A DNA stretch of 55,115 bases from JBCCFK01 sp965262315. Its GTDB lineage: Bacteria > Actinomycetota > Acidimicrobiia > Acidimicrobiales > UBA8592. The notes below the pieces were generated by a model that saw only the letters and a list, made by a program, of their open reading frames with translations, was not told where the DNA came from and did not search any database. The stretch is from contig CBDHFJ010000168.1 in assembly GCA_965262315.1 (NCBI GenBank), positions 1-55,115 on the forward strand, given 5' to 3'. Below, one piece after another: positions 45,638-54,290 of the stretch (position 1 is the first letter of the stretch; the number at the start of each line of letters is the position of its first letter). A program made the translations under genes and the position numbers.

Positions 45638-46171
45638 TCAGGCCCGGTTGCCGCGCACCACGTCGGTCACGCCGTCCCAGGTGTCGTGGGCCTGCTTCCA
45701 GCCATCGAAGACCGCGCGGATCTCGGCGTTGTCGCCGTGGCACTCGAGGAAGCAGCCCAGCGCCTCCCGGGTATCGATGTAGATCACGTTGGCGATGGCC
45801 CACAACGACGACGCCACCGGGAACCCGGCGTCCTCGAAATCGTTGCCCACCTGTTCGATGTCGTCGTCGGGCACCAGCATGCCGATGTGGTGGAAGCCCT
45901 CCTCGCCGGGGCCGTACATGTCCCGGTAGATCGAGGGTCCCTCTTCGTTCTGCTGGATGAACTGGACGTGGGTGTCGCCGTGGTAACCGAAGCCGTAGTC
46001 GAGCGGCACCGTGATCGGCTCGCCGCGGTAGAGGTGGCGATCTCCCCAGTGGTCGCGGGACACGAAGAACGGTCCTGCGCCCGTCGTCCGGTGCCACTTG
46101 TGGCACGCCTCCTCGATGTCGTTCACGAACCATGCGTGCTGCAGGATCGGGTAGCGAATCAGCGGTTCCAT
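45638..46171 (-). CDS. VOC superfamily protein
   Basis: 177 residues from an ATG after GAGGGGGATGG. The sequence QHAWFVNDIEEACHKWHRTTG, then EEGFHHIGMLV and ALGCFLECHG, places a vicinal-oxygen-chelate domain with His and Glu residues that could bind a metal in the usual positions (His in QHAWFV, His in FHHIG, Glu in LECHG). Such single-domain proteins include methylmalonyl-CoA epimerase-like and dioxygenase-like enzymes. It is cytoplasmic. It is divergent from the CMD genes at 46286, with 114 bases between starts. Confidence 0.8.
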   Translation of the reverse strand: MEPLIRYPILQHAWFVNDIEEACHKWHRTTGAGPFFVSRDHWGDRHLYRGEPITVPLDYGFGYHGDTHVQFIQQNEEGPSIYRDMYGPGEEGFHHIGMLVPDDDIEQVGNDFEDAGFPVASSLWAIANVIYIDTREALGCFLECHGDNAEIRAVFDGWKQAHDTWDGVTDVVRGNRA

Positions 46172-46273
46172 CCATCCCCCTCGGTCGGTGTCCGGCCAGC
46201 CTCGCGGACGCGACCGGATCAAGCCAGTTGCCCGACGGGGACCGCCGCGAATGACCGACCAGGGCTGCAGGGG

Positions 46274-46279
46274 TACGCT
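46274..46279 (+). promoter_or_regulatory. Leaderless-type -10 element of the CMD operon
   Basis: TACGCT lies 6 bases before the ATG at 46286. This selects 46286 over the earlier in-frame codons of a longer open frame. Confidence 0.5.
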
Positions 46280-46285
46280 CGCGCG

Positions 46286-46723
46286 ATGGCCAGCGATTCC
46301 ACGACCAGCGAGGTCCTCGACCGAGTGCTGGCCGACCGACCCGACGTTCATCAGCACCTCGCCGCGGCCTGGGCCGCGGCCCCGGCCGCGGTCGACCCAC
46401 GCCTGCTGTCGTTGTGCTCGGCCCGGATCGCGGCCCTGATCGGCGGGCCGCTCGACGACGCCTTCCCCGTGGACGACGCCACCGTCGCCGCCCTTCCGTC
46501 GTGGCCCACGTCGGAGCGCTTCGACGACACCGACCGGGCCTGCCTGGCCTTCACCGAGCAGTACGTGATCGACGTGGCCTCCCTGGACGACGACACGGCC
46601 GCCGCGGTGACCGATCAGCTGGGCGCCGAGGGCTTCGCCGACTTCGTCAACGCACTGTTGGTCGTCGAGCAGCGCCAGCGCCTCCGCCTGATGTGGGACC
46701 GACTCTTCGAGGAGACATCGTGA
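46286..46723 (+). CDS. Carboxymuconolactone decarboxylase (AhpD-fold) family protein, no CxxC
   Basis: 145 residues from the ATG set by a leaderless -10. The helical pattern (DPRLLSLCSARIAALIGG, ERFDDTDRACLAFTEQYVID, FADFVNALLVVEQRQRL) matches the CMD/AhpD fold, but the CxxC redox motif is missing, leaving a single Cys in SLCSARI. It may be a structural or substrate-binding partner of the following CMD protein. The TGA stop overlaps the GTG of that gene (GTGA), so they are made in a fixed ratio. The first of three genes in one transcript with the cyclic-nucleotide-binding protein. Confidence 0.72.
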   Translation: MASDSTTSEVLDRVLADRPDVHQHLAAAWAAAPAAVDPRLLSLCSARIAALIGGPLDDAFPVDDATVAALPSWPTSERFDDTDRACLAFTEQYVIDVASLDDDTAAAVTDQLGAEGFADFVNALLVVEQRQRLRLMWDRLFEETS

Positions 46724-47220
46724 ACCGCTCCACCCGCCTCGCCCGCGGCACCCGAGTGAACGCCGACCTGATCGGCGCACTGGTCGAATGGCAGGCGGCA
46801 GCCGTCCGCCAGGACGAGGTCGACCCCATGACCACCGAGCTCGTCCGACTGCGGTGCGCCCGCCACCACGACTGTCACACGTGACTGTCGCTGCGCTCGG
46901 CAGTTGCCCGGCAGCACGGACTCGACGAAGGACACGCCACCCAGGTGTTCGAGGCACCCGAGACCCTCGAACCCCACCAGCGCGCCGCCGTGGCGCTGGC
47001 CGACGCACTGATGACCCGTCCCAGTGACCTGTCCGACGACGACCTCGCGGCCCTGCAGGACCACTTCACCGACAGCCAAATGGTCGAGCTGACCCTGGAC
47101 GTGATGAAGTGGAACTACCAGAAGGTGTCGGTGGCCACCGGAACGGACGTGGAGATCGTCCCCGGAGAGCTGCCAGACCTGATCTTCGACGAGGACGGAC
47201 ACTGGGTCCGACCGGGGTGA
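46720..47220 (+). CDS. Candidate selenoprotein: CMD/AhpD-fold protein with in-frame TGA at the redox site
   Basis: The frame from the GTG at 46720 meets one TGA (46882-46884) and then stays open to a second TGA at 47218. Read through, it gives 166 residues with Cys52-His-Thr-Sec55 in RLRCARHHD-CHT-U-LSLRSAV, exactly where CMD/AhpD proteins carry CxxC. The part after the TGA is ordinary family sequence (GLDEGHATQVF, LEPHQRAAVALADALMTRP, QMVELTLDVMKWNYQKVSVA), which argues against a random stop. AhpD-like selenoproteins are known. A SECIS-like hairpin follows the codon. It would act as a peroxide- or thiol-linked reductase. The alternatives are a nonsense mutation or a base error; the genome must hold selA, selB and selC for this to work. 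Confidence 0.68.
46882..46884 (+). other. Candidate selenocysteine codon (TGA, residue 55)
   Basis: It is the only stop in the 46720-47220 frame before the natural end and occupies the second cysteine position of CxxC. Confidence 0.6.
46888..46919 (+). promoter_or_regulatory. Candidate bacterial SECIS hairpin
   Basis: The core stem pairs 46892-46901 with 46906-46916 (one C-C mismatch, one U-G pair and one bulged A). Three more pairs are possible out to 46888 and 46919. The apical loop is AGUU at 46902-46905, with G second. The loop lies 17 bases after the TGA, inside the distance range I recall for bacterial SECIS elements. Confidence 0.5.
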
Positions 47221-47222
47221 CC

Positions 47223-47714
47223 ATGGACAACGCAGAAGTACTCAGCCGGAGCGAGAGCTTCCCCACGCGTCTCGCCCGCCCGGGTGAGATCATCATCGAG
47301 CAGGACGGGGACTCCGCCGAGCTGCTGATCCTGCGGTCGGGCACCGTCGAGGTGCGGCGAGACGGCCAGCTGGTCGCGGTCATCGACGAGGCCGGCGCCA
47401 CCCTGGGCGAGGTCTCGATGCTGCTGGCGTCGCCCAGCACCGCCGACGTGGTCGCCCGCGACGAGGTCCTCCTCACCGTGATCGAGGATCCCGAGACCTT
47501 CTTCACCGAGTACCCGCGCCTGGCGCTGGCCGTCGCCCGCCAGCTCGCCGAGCGCCTCGCCCGGGTCACCGACTACCTGGCCGATCTCAAGGACGAGCAC
47601 GGCGACGGCGACACCCGGCTCGGGATCGTGCCCGAGATCGTCAGCGAGCTCCTGACCTGGCGCCGCGTCACCGCCAGCCTCGCCGAGGCCGAGCTCCAGG
47701 AACGCAGCGCCTGA
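47223..47714 (+). CDS. Cyclic-nucleotide-binding (CNMP/CAP-like) domain protein without DNA-binding domain
   Basis: 163 residues starting 2 bases after the CMD gene. The beta-roll pattern RPGEIIIEQDGDSAELLILRS, then TVEVRRDGQLVAVI and GATLGEVSMLLASPSTADVVA, matches the cyclic-nucleotide-binding domain. The phosphate-binding cassette (GEVSMLLASPSTA) has GE and the last residues replaced from RxA to STA, so nucleotide binding is uncertain. A long C-terminal helix follows and there is no Crp-type helix-turn-helix, so it cannot act as a classic regulator. It probably modulates the two CMD proteins encoded just upstream, with which it shares a transcript. Confidence 0.78.
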   Translation: MDNAEVLSRSESFPTRLARPGEIIIEQDGDSAELLILRSGTVEVRRDGQLVAVIDEAGATLGEVSMLLASPSTADVVARDEVLLTVIEDPETFFTEYPRLALAVARQLAERLARVTDYLADLKDEHGDGDTRLGIVPEIVSELLTWRRVTASLAEAELQERSA

Positions 47715-47729
47715 CGCCACGTTCGCCGA

Positions 47730-47775
47730 CTGTTCACGAAGTCGGCAGCTGATCGCAAGGTCTGGACCATAGCTT
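47730..47775 (+). promoter_or_regulatory. Shared upstream motif, copy 1 (secreted-module gene)
   Basis: CTGTTCACG (47730-47738), then CGCAAGGT (47754-47761) after 15 bases and TAGCTT (47770-47775). The same two blocks with identical 15-base spacing stand before the PstS-like gene at 54291. GTTCAC recalls PHO-box half-sites. A CCCCC-ACA-GGGGG hairpin (47779-47791) follows before the start codon. Confidence 0.5.
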
Positions 47776-47970
47776 CGCCCCCCACAGGGGGTAGGGCTCA
47801 TGGCGGAGACTAGTCTTGGAGGAGATCCCGGTTCGGCGCGCCCGATCGCGCAGAACCCGTGGGTGGTTCGAGTGCTCGTACTCGCGGCGCTCGTCGTCGC
47901 GGTGCTGGCGGGTGCCTATGCGGTGCGGTCGGGTCAGACAGCCCCGGGTGCGCCCATCGACGCCGGCGCG

Positions 47971-48475
47971 CTGACCGTCACCGAACCCTCGACCGGGAAC
48001 CCGCTGCCGGCAGGGCTGCAGCCACCGACTCCTTCAACCTCAACCCCCCCGACTGGCGCAACGATGCCTGTGCCGGCGACAGCGCCAACGACAACTACCG
48101 GATTCAACGGGCTTCATCATCCAACGGCCGGCGTGAACGCCGCTCAGGCATCACCTGGGACAGCTCCGGTATCCCGTCCGGCGGCGGGGGCAACGACCAT
48201 CCAGCCGCTGCTTGACCGGCGATGCGAGTCCTCGATCCCCCTGATCGGCCAGACCGAGATCGACACCGGGCGGCTGCAACCGCGTCCCGCAGGTCAACAT
48301 CGCCGCATTGGCCAGCGTCTTCGCGGCCGGTCCCTGCTTCGTCGGCCAGGCCTGACTACCTCGGGATCGCCGGACCTGGCCAGGTCGACCGCTACTGGAC
48401 CGTGGCTGTCGACCTCATCGCCGATCAGGTCCGACCCGGCCGGCTGGAGTTGGGAACTCGCCAGCACGGTCGCGC
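47971..48475 (+). repeat. LTVTEP module, copy A (frame-disrupted)
   Basis: Carries all module landmarks from LTVTEPSTGN to QVDRYWTVAVDL, spread over three frames. The period to copy B is about 575 bases. Confidence 0.7.
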
Positions 48476-48545
48476 CTTCACCCACGCCAGCGCCGACACG
48501 GCCACACGCTACTGTCATCCAGGGCGACGCCGTGTTCGCCGGACC

Positions 48546-49040
48546 CTTGACCGTGACCGAACCCTCGACAGGCAACCCGTGGCCGGAGGTCTGAGCCAGG
48601 ACTCGTTCATCCTGACGCCCGCCTGGCACCAACCATGCCTGTGCCGGCGACAGCGCCAACGACAACTACCGGATCAACGGCTTCATCCCCGACGGCCGGC
48701 GTCAACGCGGCACCCATCACCTGGGACAGCTCGGCGCATCCCGTTCGGCGGCGGGGCAACGACCATCCAGCCGGTCCTGACCGGCGATGCGTCGAGCGAT
48801 CCGGCTGATCGGCCAGACCGAGATCGACACCGGGCGTCTGCAACCGTGCCCGGAGGTCAACCTGGACTCGCTTCCAGCCTCACTGAATCCGGCAGGCGAC
48901 TACGTCGTGGGACTGGCGTGCACCCTTGGCGTGGCCGGTCCCGATCAGGTCGACCGCTACTGGTCGGTCGGCTTCAACATCAGCTCGGTTCTCGGGCTTC
49001 GATCATTCCTGGCGCTACGATGTCCAGCCGGCGGCACAAC
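48546..49040 (+). repeat. LTVTEP module, copy B (frame-disrupted)
   Basis: Begins LTVTEPSTGNPWPE and ends DQVDRYWSVGFNISSV; the last third (ADQTEIDTGRL-equivalent to DRYW) is in one clean frame from 48787. The period to copy C is about 605 bases. Confidence 0.7.
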
Positions 49041-49150
49041 CGACGGTGACGCCGGTTCGCACCCCCACGCCGACGGCGCCCGTGCCCACGCCGACGGCGC
49101 CGGTCCCCACGCCGTCGGCGTTCCCGAACAACGCCATCTACGCCGGGCCC

Positions 49151-49640
49151 CTGACCGTGACCGAGCCCTCGATCCGGCAACTCGTGGGTCGGAGGTCTGA
49201 GCCAGGACTCGTTCACCCTCAACACCGCCCGACGGGGCCGATGCCTGCGCGGGCGACAGCGCCAACGACAACTACCGCATCAACGGCTTCATCGCGAACG
49301 AGGGTGTCAACCTCGCCACCGTGACCTTCGATTCGCCCGGCCTCCCGTCCATCACGGTGGGCAGCAGTGGTCTTGCCACTGCTCACCGGCGAGCGGAGCA
49401 CCATTCCGGCTCCTCGGCCAAACCGAGATCGACACCGGGCGACTGCAACCCTGGACCGTGGTCAACCTGGCAGCCATCCCGGTCTCGTTGCTCCCGGACA
49501 GCCGGTGACCCTGGTCGGGCTCGTCTGCACGCTCGGGTCGGCAGGTCCCAACCAGGTCGACCGGTATTGGCTCGCTCGCTTCCAGATCTCGCACGACGCA
49601 TTCCACCCGGCAGGCTGGACCTACCAGGTGCTCTCGGCGC
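49151..49640 (+). repeat. LTVTEP module, copy C (frame-disrupted)
   Basis: Begins LTVTEPSIR, continues as ACAGDSANDNYRINGFIAN and NLATVTFDSPGLPS, and ends NQVDRYWLARFQIS before the Pro/Thr linker. At least two frame changes are needed. Confidence 0.7.
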
Positions 49641-50483
49641 CGCCATTGCCCACGCCGACACCGTCACCGACGACGTTCCCGACGTCGACGCCCGACAACA
49701 CTGCGACGCCAACCCCGTCGCCGACGCCGCGGATCGACGGGCCGCTCGATCTCGTGCAGCGGGCCACGATGGTGCAGCCGTCCGGGGCACTGGTGTTCAC
49801 GCAGCGATGCGGCGTTCACGGCGCCCTTCCGCCCGAGCCGGCGGTGCCGGGCTTCCCCGGGTTCCCGGAGGACCTGCGACGGCTGACCTCGACGATGGTG
49901 CTGTCGGGGACGGTCACCGACATCGGCGGCTCGGCACCGGACGTGCGCCTGATCGACGAGTTCTACGTTCCCGATCCGCTCTTCGACCTGTACCCATTCG
50001 TAGGGACCAATCCGAGCCGGTGCGGGATCGACCTGGGGACCGCCACCGCCATCCTCGAGGGTCCCTTGGCCGGCCGGTACTTCATGGCCGACGGGGTGAT
50101 GAACACCGCGACCGTCGTCGACATGCGCGGCACCGACCCGGGCTGGAGCGTCACCGCGAGCGTCACCGACTTCGTGTCCATCGGCGCCGCCTTCGACGGC
50201 AACCACCTGGGCTGGACGCCGTACGTGTCGAGCGAGGGACTGCTGACGCCGGACGGCTACGTCCAACGCGTGACCGCCGGGCCTCGAATCCTGCCCGGGA
50301 CCGGCGTCTTCGAGGGCTCGGGTCTCGGTGACGGCGGCGCCCTGATGGCGTCGGCCCTCCCGGGCGAAGGCAACGGCCTCACCCGCCTCGATGCCCGCCT
50401 CCGCCTCCTGTCGCCGGTGTCGGCCCCCGCCGGCCGCTACACGGCGGTCATCGTCCTCACGATCGTGTAGGAGGGCGACGCCC

Positions 50484-53400
50484 GTGCCGGAGACGCCGCA
50501 CGTCGAAGCAACCCCGCCGAGGTCGTCGCGCGCGGTTCTGGTGCTCGTCGTGGTGGCGCTGGTGTTGGGAGCCTTGGGCGCGCTTGCCACCACCCGCTCG
50601 CGCCCAGCCGGCGCCCAGGCCGTGTATGGCGGGATCCTGACCGTCCTCGAGCCCAGCTCGGGCAACGCGGTCACCGCCGGCGGGCGCACGGACTCGTTCG
50701 TCCTGGATCCCCCCGACGGCGACGACGCCTGCGCCGGCGACAGCGCCACCGACAACTACCGCTACTACGGGTTCATCGCCACCGAGGACGTCGACCCCAC
50801 AACGCTCGCCTTCGACGGGTCCGGCCTGCCCATGCCATCTGAGGGCACCGTCGCCCTGCCGTTGCTGACGGGTGCCGCGAGCACGATCCCGCTCATCGGC
50901 CAGACCGAGATCGACACCGGCCGGCTGCTCCCGCGACCGGAGGTGAACCTCGCCGCATTCGCTCCCGACCTCCTGCCTCCCGGGCGCTACACAGTCGGCC
51001 TCAGCTGCGTGCAGGGCCGGACCCTCGATCGCTACTGGACGACCGGCTTCGACATCGCCGCCGACCCGGAAGATCCGGCCGGCTGGATCTGGACGGCCGT
51101 GCCTCGCGTCCCGCCGACACCCACGCCGACGCCGACCAGCACACCGAGACCACCCACCCCTCCGCCGACCCTCGGACCGAGACCCACGGCGGGCCCACGG
51201 CCGACGCCGGGACCCGATCCGTGCCTCCAGCCGTCCTCGCCAGAGATCTGCGCCGCCGGCGTCACCACCTCGCTGGTGGACACCGACTCGGCCGTGTCGT
51301 TCCCAGGGCGCGGGCGCTTCGCAGGCATGGAGTTCTTCGTCAACCAGACGGCCGACCTCGAGCATCAAGCCGTGTCGATCGCCTGGCGCGGCGGGGTGCC
51401 GACGAGTGCCGGCCCGGGCAACTTCGCCGCGCACTACGTCCAGATCTTCCAGTGTTGGGGGGAGGACGACGGTGAGTTCCCGGAGAACCCCGGCCCGCCC
51501 CCGGAGCAGTGTGCCCAAGGTGCCACCACCGGTGTCCTCGGCGGCGTGTCGAGCTCGAACCTGCCGAACTTCAACGCCACGACCCGCGTGATCTCGTCCA
51601 CCGACTGGGCGAACTTCGATCCCGATGCGGGCGTGGTCGAGTTCGACTCGCTCGTCTGGCTGCCCTTCCGAGCGGTCAACGGCCACGTCATCCCCATACC
51701 TCGAACACCCCGCTTCAACCCCACCGTGCCGGGCGGGGTGTACTGGCTCAACCCGTACTACGACGTCCGCACCACCAACGAGGTCGCCGCTGCCCGGACG
51801 CGCTCGGACGGGACGGGCACCGCACGCATGGAGCTCCACACCGGCGTGGAGAACCCCGGCCTGGGCTGTGGCCAGCGCCTGGTGCCTGCCGAGGGCGGTC
51901 CAGCGCGAATCCCGACGTGCTGGCTGGTCATCGTGCCCCGCGGCTCGGCGGCCCAGGAGAACTTCGGGACCGAATTCACCGAGACCTTCGGCGTCGCGAC
52001 CTCGCCGGTCGCCCCCGAAGCCTGGGCCAACCGGATCGCAGTCCCCCTCGAGTTCAAGCCCGTCGACCCGCCGTGTCCGCCGGCCACGGCGGAGCGGCGG
52101 CTGTCCGGGTCCGAGCTGGCCCTCCCCGCCGTGACCAGCTGGCGGCTCCAACTCTGCGCCGATGCCGACTACCGGTTCTCGCCGGTGACCGACACCCTCG
52201 CCCGACAGCAGCTCCAGTCGCCGACCACGGGGTCGCCCGACATGGCAGTGATCTCCGAACCAATCGAGAATCCGCGGGCGGACGACCCGGTCGTCTACGC
52301 GCCCCTGACGTTGTCCGGCATCACGATCGGCGTGAACTACGAGCGGTTCGTCGACTTCGGCGCACCCGCCGACGAGCAACTACTGCGCGGCACCGGCGCC
52401 TCCGAGTTCAATCTGACGCCTCGGCTGGTGGCAAAGCTCCTGACCCAGTCCTACGCCAGTCAGGTGTCCATTCTCGGGCCGCCGCCGGCGAGCTACGACT
52501 GGGTCCGCGACAATCCGTCCGACCTCGCCGCCGACCCCGACTTCATCCGGTTCAACCCCGAGTTCGAGTGGCTGTTCGCCTCGTCCAGCCGCACCTTCGG
52601 TGGCCTGATCCTGCCGAGCATGAACTCCGACGCCGCCCAGCGCGTCTGGGAGTGGATCCTCGCCGACCCCGAGGCCAGCGCCTGGCTCGATGGCCAGCCG
52701 GACGAGTTCGGGATGAACGTCAACCCCGTCTACTCCACCAACCCCGACCTGAACCCGGTCGGCTCGGCATTCGGGACCCCGCCCCCGTCGGGGTACCCCA
52801 AGTTCGACCCGCACTGCTACGAAGAACCACCGTTCGGGCGCGACGACAGGATCGTCCCGAGCCCGATCTGCGGCATCGACTGGCTCCCCTTCGGTCGCTC
52901 GTACGAAGAGACCGCTCTGATCGGCCGCCAGGCCTACCCCGGGGCCGAGCTCGTCCTGAACCCGTTCGCCACCGTGTCGGCCGACGCATGGGACGCCGAG
53001 CTGGCGCAACTCCCCGGTCGCCGCTCGATGCTCGTGCTGACCGACACGCCGTCGGCCACCCGATTCGGTCTGCAGATGGCGCGCCTGAGTCGCGCCGGCG
53101 ACAACGGGGCAGACCGCGAGTTCGTCGCCCCGACCTCTTCGTCGCTACGCGCCGGCGTCGACGCGATGGTGCCGAACTCGTCCGTGCCCGCTGTCCTGGA
53201 CACCGACCCACTGACCAGTGCCCCCGGGGCATATCCGTTGAGCATGGTGGCCTACGCGGCGACCGCGCCTCGCAACCTCGCCCCCGATGTGCGCGCGGAT
53301 CTCGCAGCCTTCATCGACTACGCCGTCGGGGCCGGGCAGGCCGAAGGGCGTCGGAGCGGCTCACTCCCGCCCGGCTATGCGGCCTTGCCAAGCGAACTGG

Positions 53401-54194
53401 TCAGGGTGGCGGAGACCGCCGCCGACGAGATCATCGATCCGCCCCCTGCGCCGACCCCCACGCCGCGGCCGACACCGGAACCCGGGGTCCCCCTGGAGCT
53501 CATCCAGGAGGCGATGCTGCTGCAGCCGTCGGGGGCATTGGTCTTCACACAGCGGTGCGGTGTGCACGGGCCGTTCCCGACCGAACCAGCAGTCGCTGGG
53601 TTCCCCGGGTTCCCGTACGAGCTACGTCCATTGTCGGCGACTGTCGGCGGGACCGCCCCCGACATCGACCTGCAAGACGACGTCGTCCAGCCCGATCCGT
53701 TGTTCCCGGAGTACCCCTTCTCCGGCACCAACCCAAGCCGCTGCGGCGTCGAACTGGGCGTCGCCGACCCAGTCCTCGACGGGCCGCTGACCGGCCAGTA
53801 CTTCACCGCCACCGGCCTCCTGAATACTGCGACCGTGGTCGACCTCCGCCGAGCCGACCCCGGCTGGAGCGTCACCGCGCAGGTGTCCGACTTCGTTTCC
53901 ACCGGCGCGTCCTTCTCGGGCAACCACCTCGGGTGGACGCCGTATCTGACCCACTTCGACGCCGACCTGGTCGCAGACGGCTACCGGCAGCTCGCGACGG
54001 CCGGCCCTCGGATCCTTCCCGGAACGGGACTGTTCGAGGGCCGGGGCCTTGCGGACGGCGGCGCGGTCCTGGCTTCGGCGCCCAGCGGTGGGGGCAATGG
54101 CATCACCATGCTCGACGCCCGACTCCGCCTGTTGTCGCCGGTCGATGCCCCACCGGGCGAGTACACCGCCGTCATCACCCTGACGGTGATCTGA
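50484..54194 (+). CDS. Large secreted protein: LTVTEP-type module, substrate-binding-protein domain, C-terminal beta domain
   Basis: 1236 residues from a GTG 8 bases after AGGAGGG, intact. A signal peptide (AVLVLVVVALVLGALGALA ... AGAQA) is followed by one module (LTVLEPSSGN to LDRYWTTGFDI, about 50-195) and a Pro/Thr linker. The central 600 residues hold a periplasmic-binding-protein-like domain with PVVYAPLTLSGITIGVNYE, FNLTPRLVAKLLTQSY and repeated WLPF segments. A second linker and a C-terminal domain (QPSGALVFTQRCGVHG ... GWSVTAQVSDFVS ... YTAVITLTVI) close it, vaguely WxL-like. It sits between a sister protein and a PstS-like gene, so it probably binds a ligand at the cell surface. The ligand is unknown. 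Confidence 0.75.
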   Translation: MPETPHVEATPPRSSRAVLVLVVVALVLGALGALATTRSRPAGAQAVYGGILTVLEPSSGNAVTAGGRTDSFVLDPPDGDDACAGDSATDNYRYYGFIATEDVDPTTLAFDGSGLPMPSEGTVALPLLTGAASTIPLIGQTEIDTGRLLPRPEVNLAAFAPDLLPPGRYTVGLSCVQGRTLDRYWTTGFDIAADPEDPAGWIWTAVPRVPPTPTPTPTSTPRPPTPPPTLGPRPTAGPRPTPGPDPCLQPSSPEICAAGVTTSLVDTDSAVSFPGRGRFAGMEFFVNQTADLEHQAVSIAWRGGVPTSAGPGNFAAHYVQIFQCWGEDDGEFPENPGPPPEQCAQGATTGVLGGVSSSNLPNFNATTRVISSTDWANFDPDAGVVEFDSLVWLPFRAVNGHVIPIPRTPRFNPTVPGGVYWLNPYYDVRTTNEVAAARTRSDGTGTARMELHTGVENPGLGCGQRLVPAEGGPARIPTCWLVIVPRGSAAQENFGTEFTETFGVATSPVAPEAWANRIAVPLEFKPVDPPCPPATAERRLSGSELALPAVTSWRLQLCADADYRFSPVTDTLARQQLQSPTTGSPDMAVISEPIENPRADDPVVYAPLTLSGITIGVNYERFVDFGAPADEQLLRGTGASEFNLTPRLVAKLLTQSYASQVSILGPPPASYDWVRDNPSDLAADPDFIRFNPEFEWLFASSSRTFGGLILPSMNSDAAQRVWEWILADPEASAWLDGQPDEFGMNVNPVYSTNPDLNPVGSAFGTPPPSGYPKFDPHCYEEPPFGRDDRIVPSPICGIDWLPFGRSYEETALIGRQAYPGAELVLNPFATVSADAWDAELAQLPGRRSMLVLTDTPSATRFGLQMARLSRAGDNGADREFVAPTSSSLRAGVDAMVPNSSVPAVLDTDPLTSAPGAYPLSMVAYAATAPRNLAPDVRADLAAFIDYAVGAGQAEGRRSGSLPPGYAALPSELVRVAETAADEIIDPPPAPTPTPRPTPEPGVPLELIQEAMLLQPSGALVFTQRCGVHGPFPTEPAVAGFPGFPYELRPLSATVGGTAPDIDLQDDVVQPDPLFPEYPFSGTNPSRCGVELGVADPVLDGPLTGQYFTATGLLNTATVVDLRRADPGWSVTAQVSDFVSTGASFSGNHLGWTPYLTHFDADLVADGYRQLATAGPRILPGTGLFEGRGLADGGAVLASAPSGGGNGITMLDARLRLLSPVDAPPGEYTAVITLTVI

Positions 54195-54220
54195 GTATGT
54201 CCTGCCGACCCATTTTCCGG

Positions 54221-54267
54221 CTGTTCACGGCGGTGGCAAGTCCCCGCAAGGTGGCACGACGTAGCGT
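54221..54267 (+). promoter_or_regulatory. Shared upstream motif, copy 2 (PstS-like gene)
   Basis: CTGTTCACG (54221-54229), then CGCAAGGT (54245-54252) after 15 bases and TAGCGT (54262-54267). It matches copy 1 at 47730 in both blocks and in spacing. It lies 24 bases before the GTG at 54291. Confidence 0.5.
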
Positions 54268-54290
54268 CCGACGAGACGGCGGGAGGGCAT

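Larger units (their letters stand above)
47800..50470 (+). pseudogene. Large secreted multi-module protein gene, frame-disrupted
   Basis: The start (ATG 47800) encodes a cytoplasmic stub and a hydrophobic signal/anchor (VVRVLVLAALVVAVLAGAY). Three copies of one module follow at about 47971, 48546 and 49151. Each runs LTVTEPSTGN, DSF-L-PP, DACAGDSANDNYRI, GIxS, IPLIGQTEIDTGRLQP, DQVDRYW. The parts of each copy lie in different frames, with about six frame changes in the first alone. From 49367 a single frame is open to 50470: a Pro/Thr linker, then a domain with QPSGALVFTQRCGVHG, GTNPSRCG, GWSVTASVTDFVS, NHLGWTPY and LRLLSPVSAPAGRYTAVIVL. The same first and last domains occur in the intact gene at 50484. 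The motifs are well kept, so indel errors in near-identical repeats are as likely as decay. Confidence 0.75.

Noticed and set aside
47800..49640. Phase variation as the cause of the many frame changes
   Set aside because: The shifts are scattered through the modules rather than concentrated in one simple repeat tract, so slipped-strand switching could not restore the whole frame.
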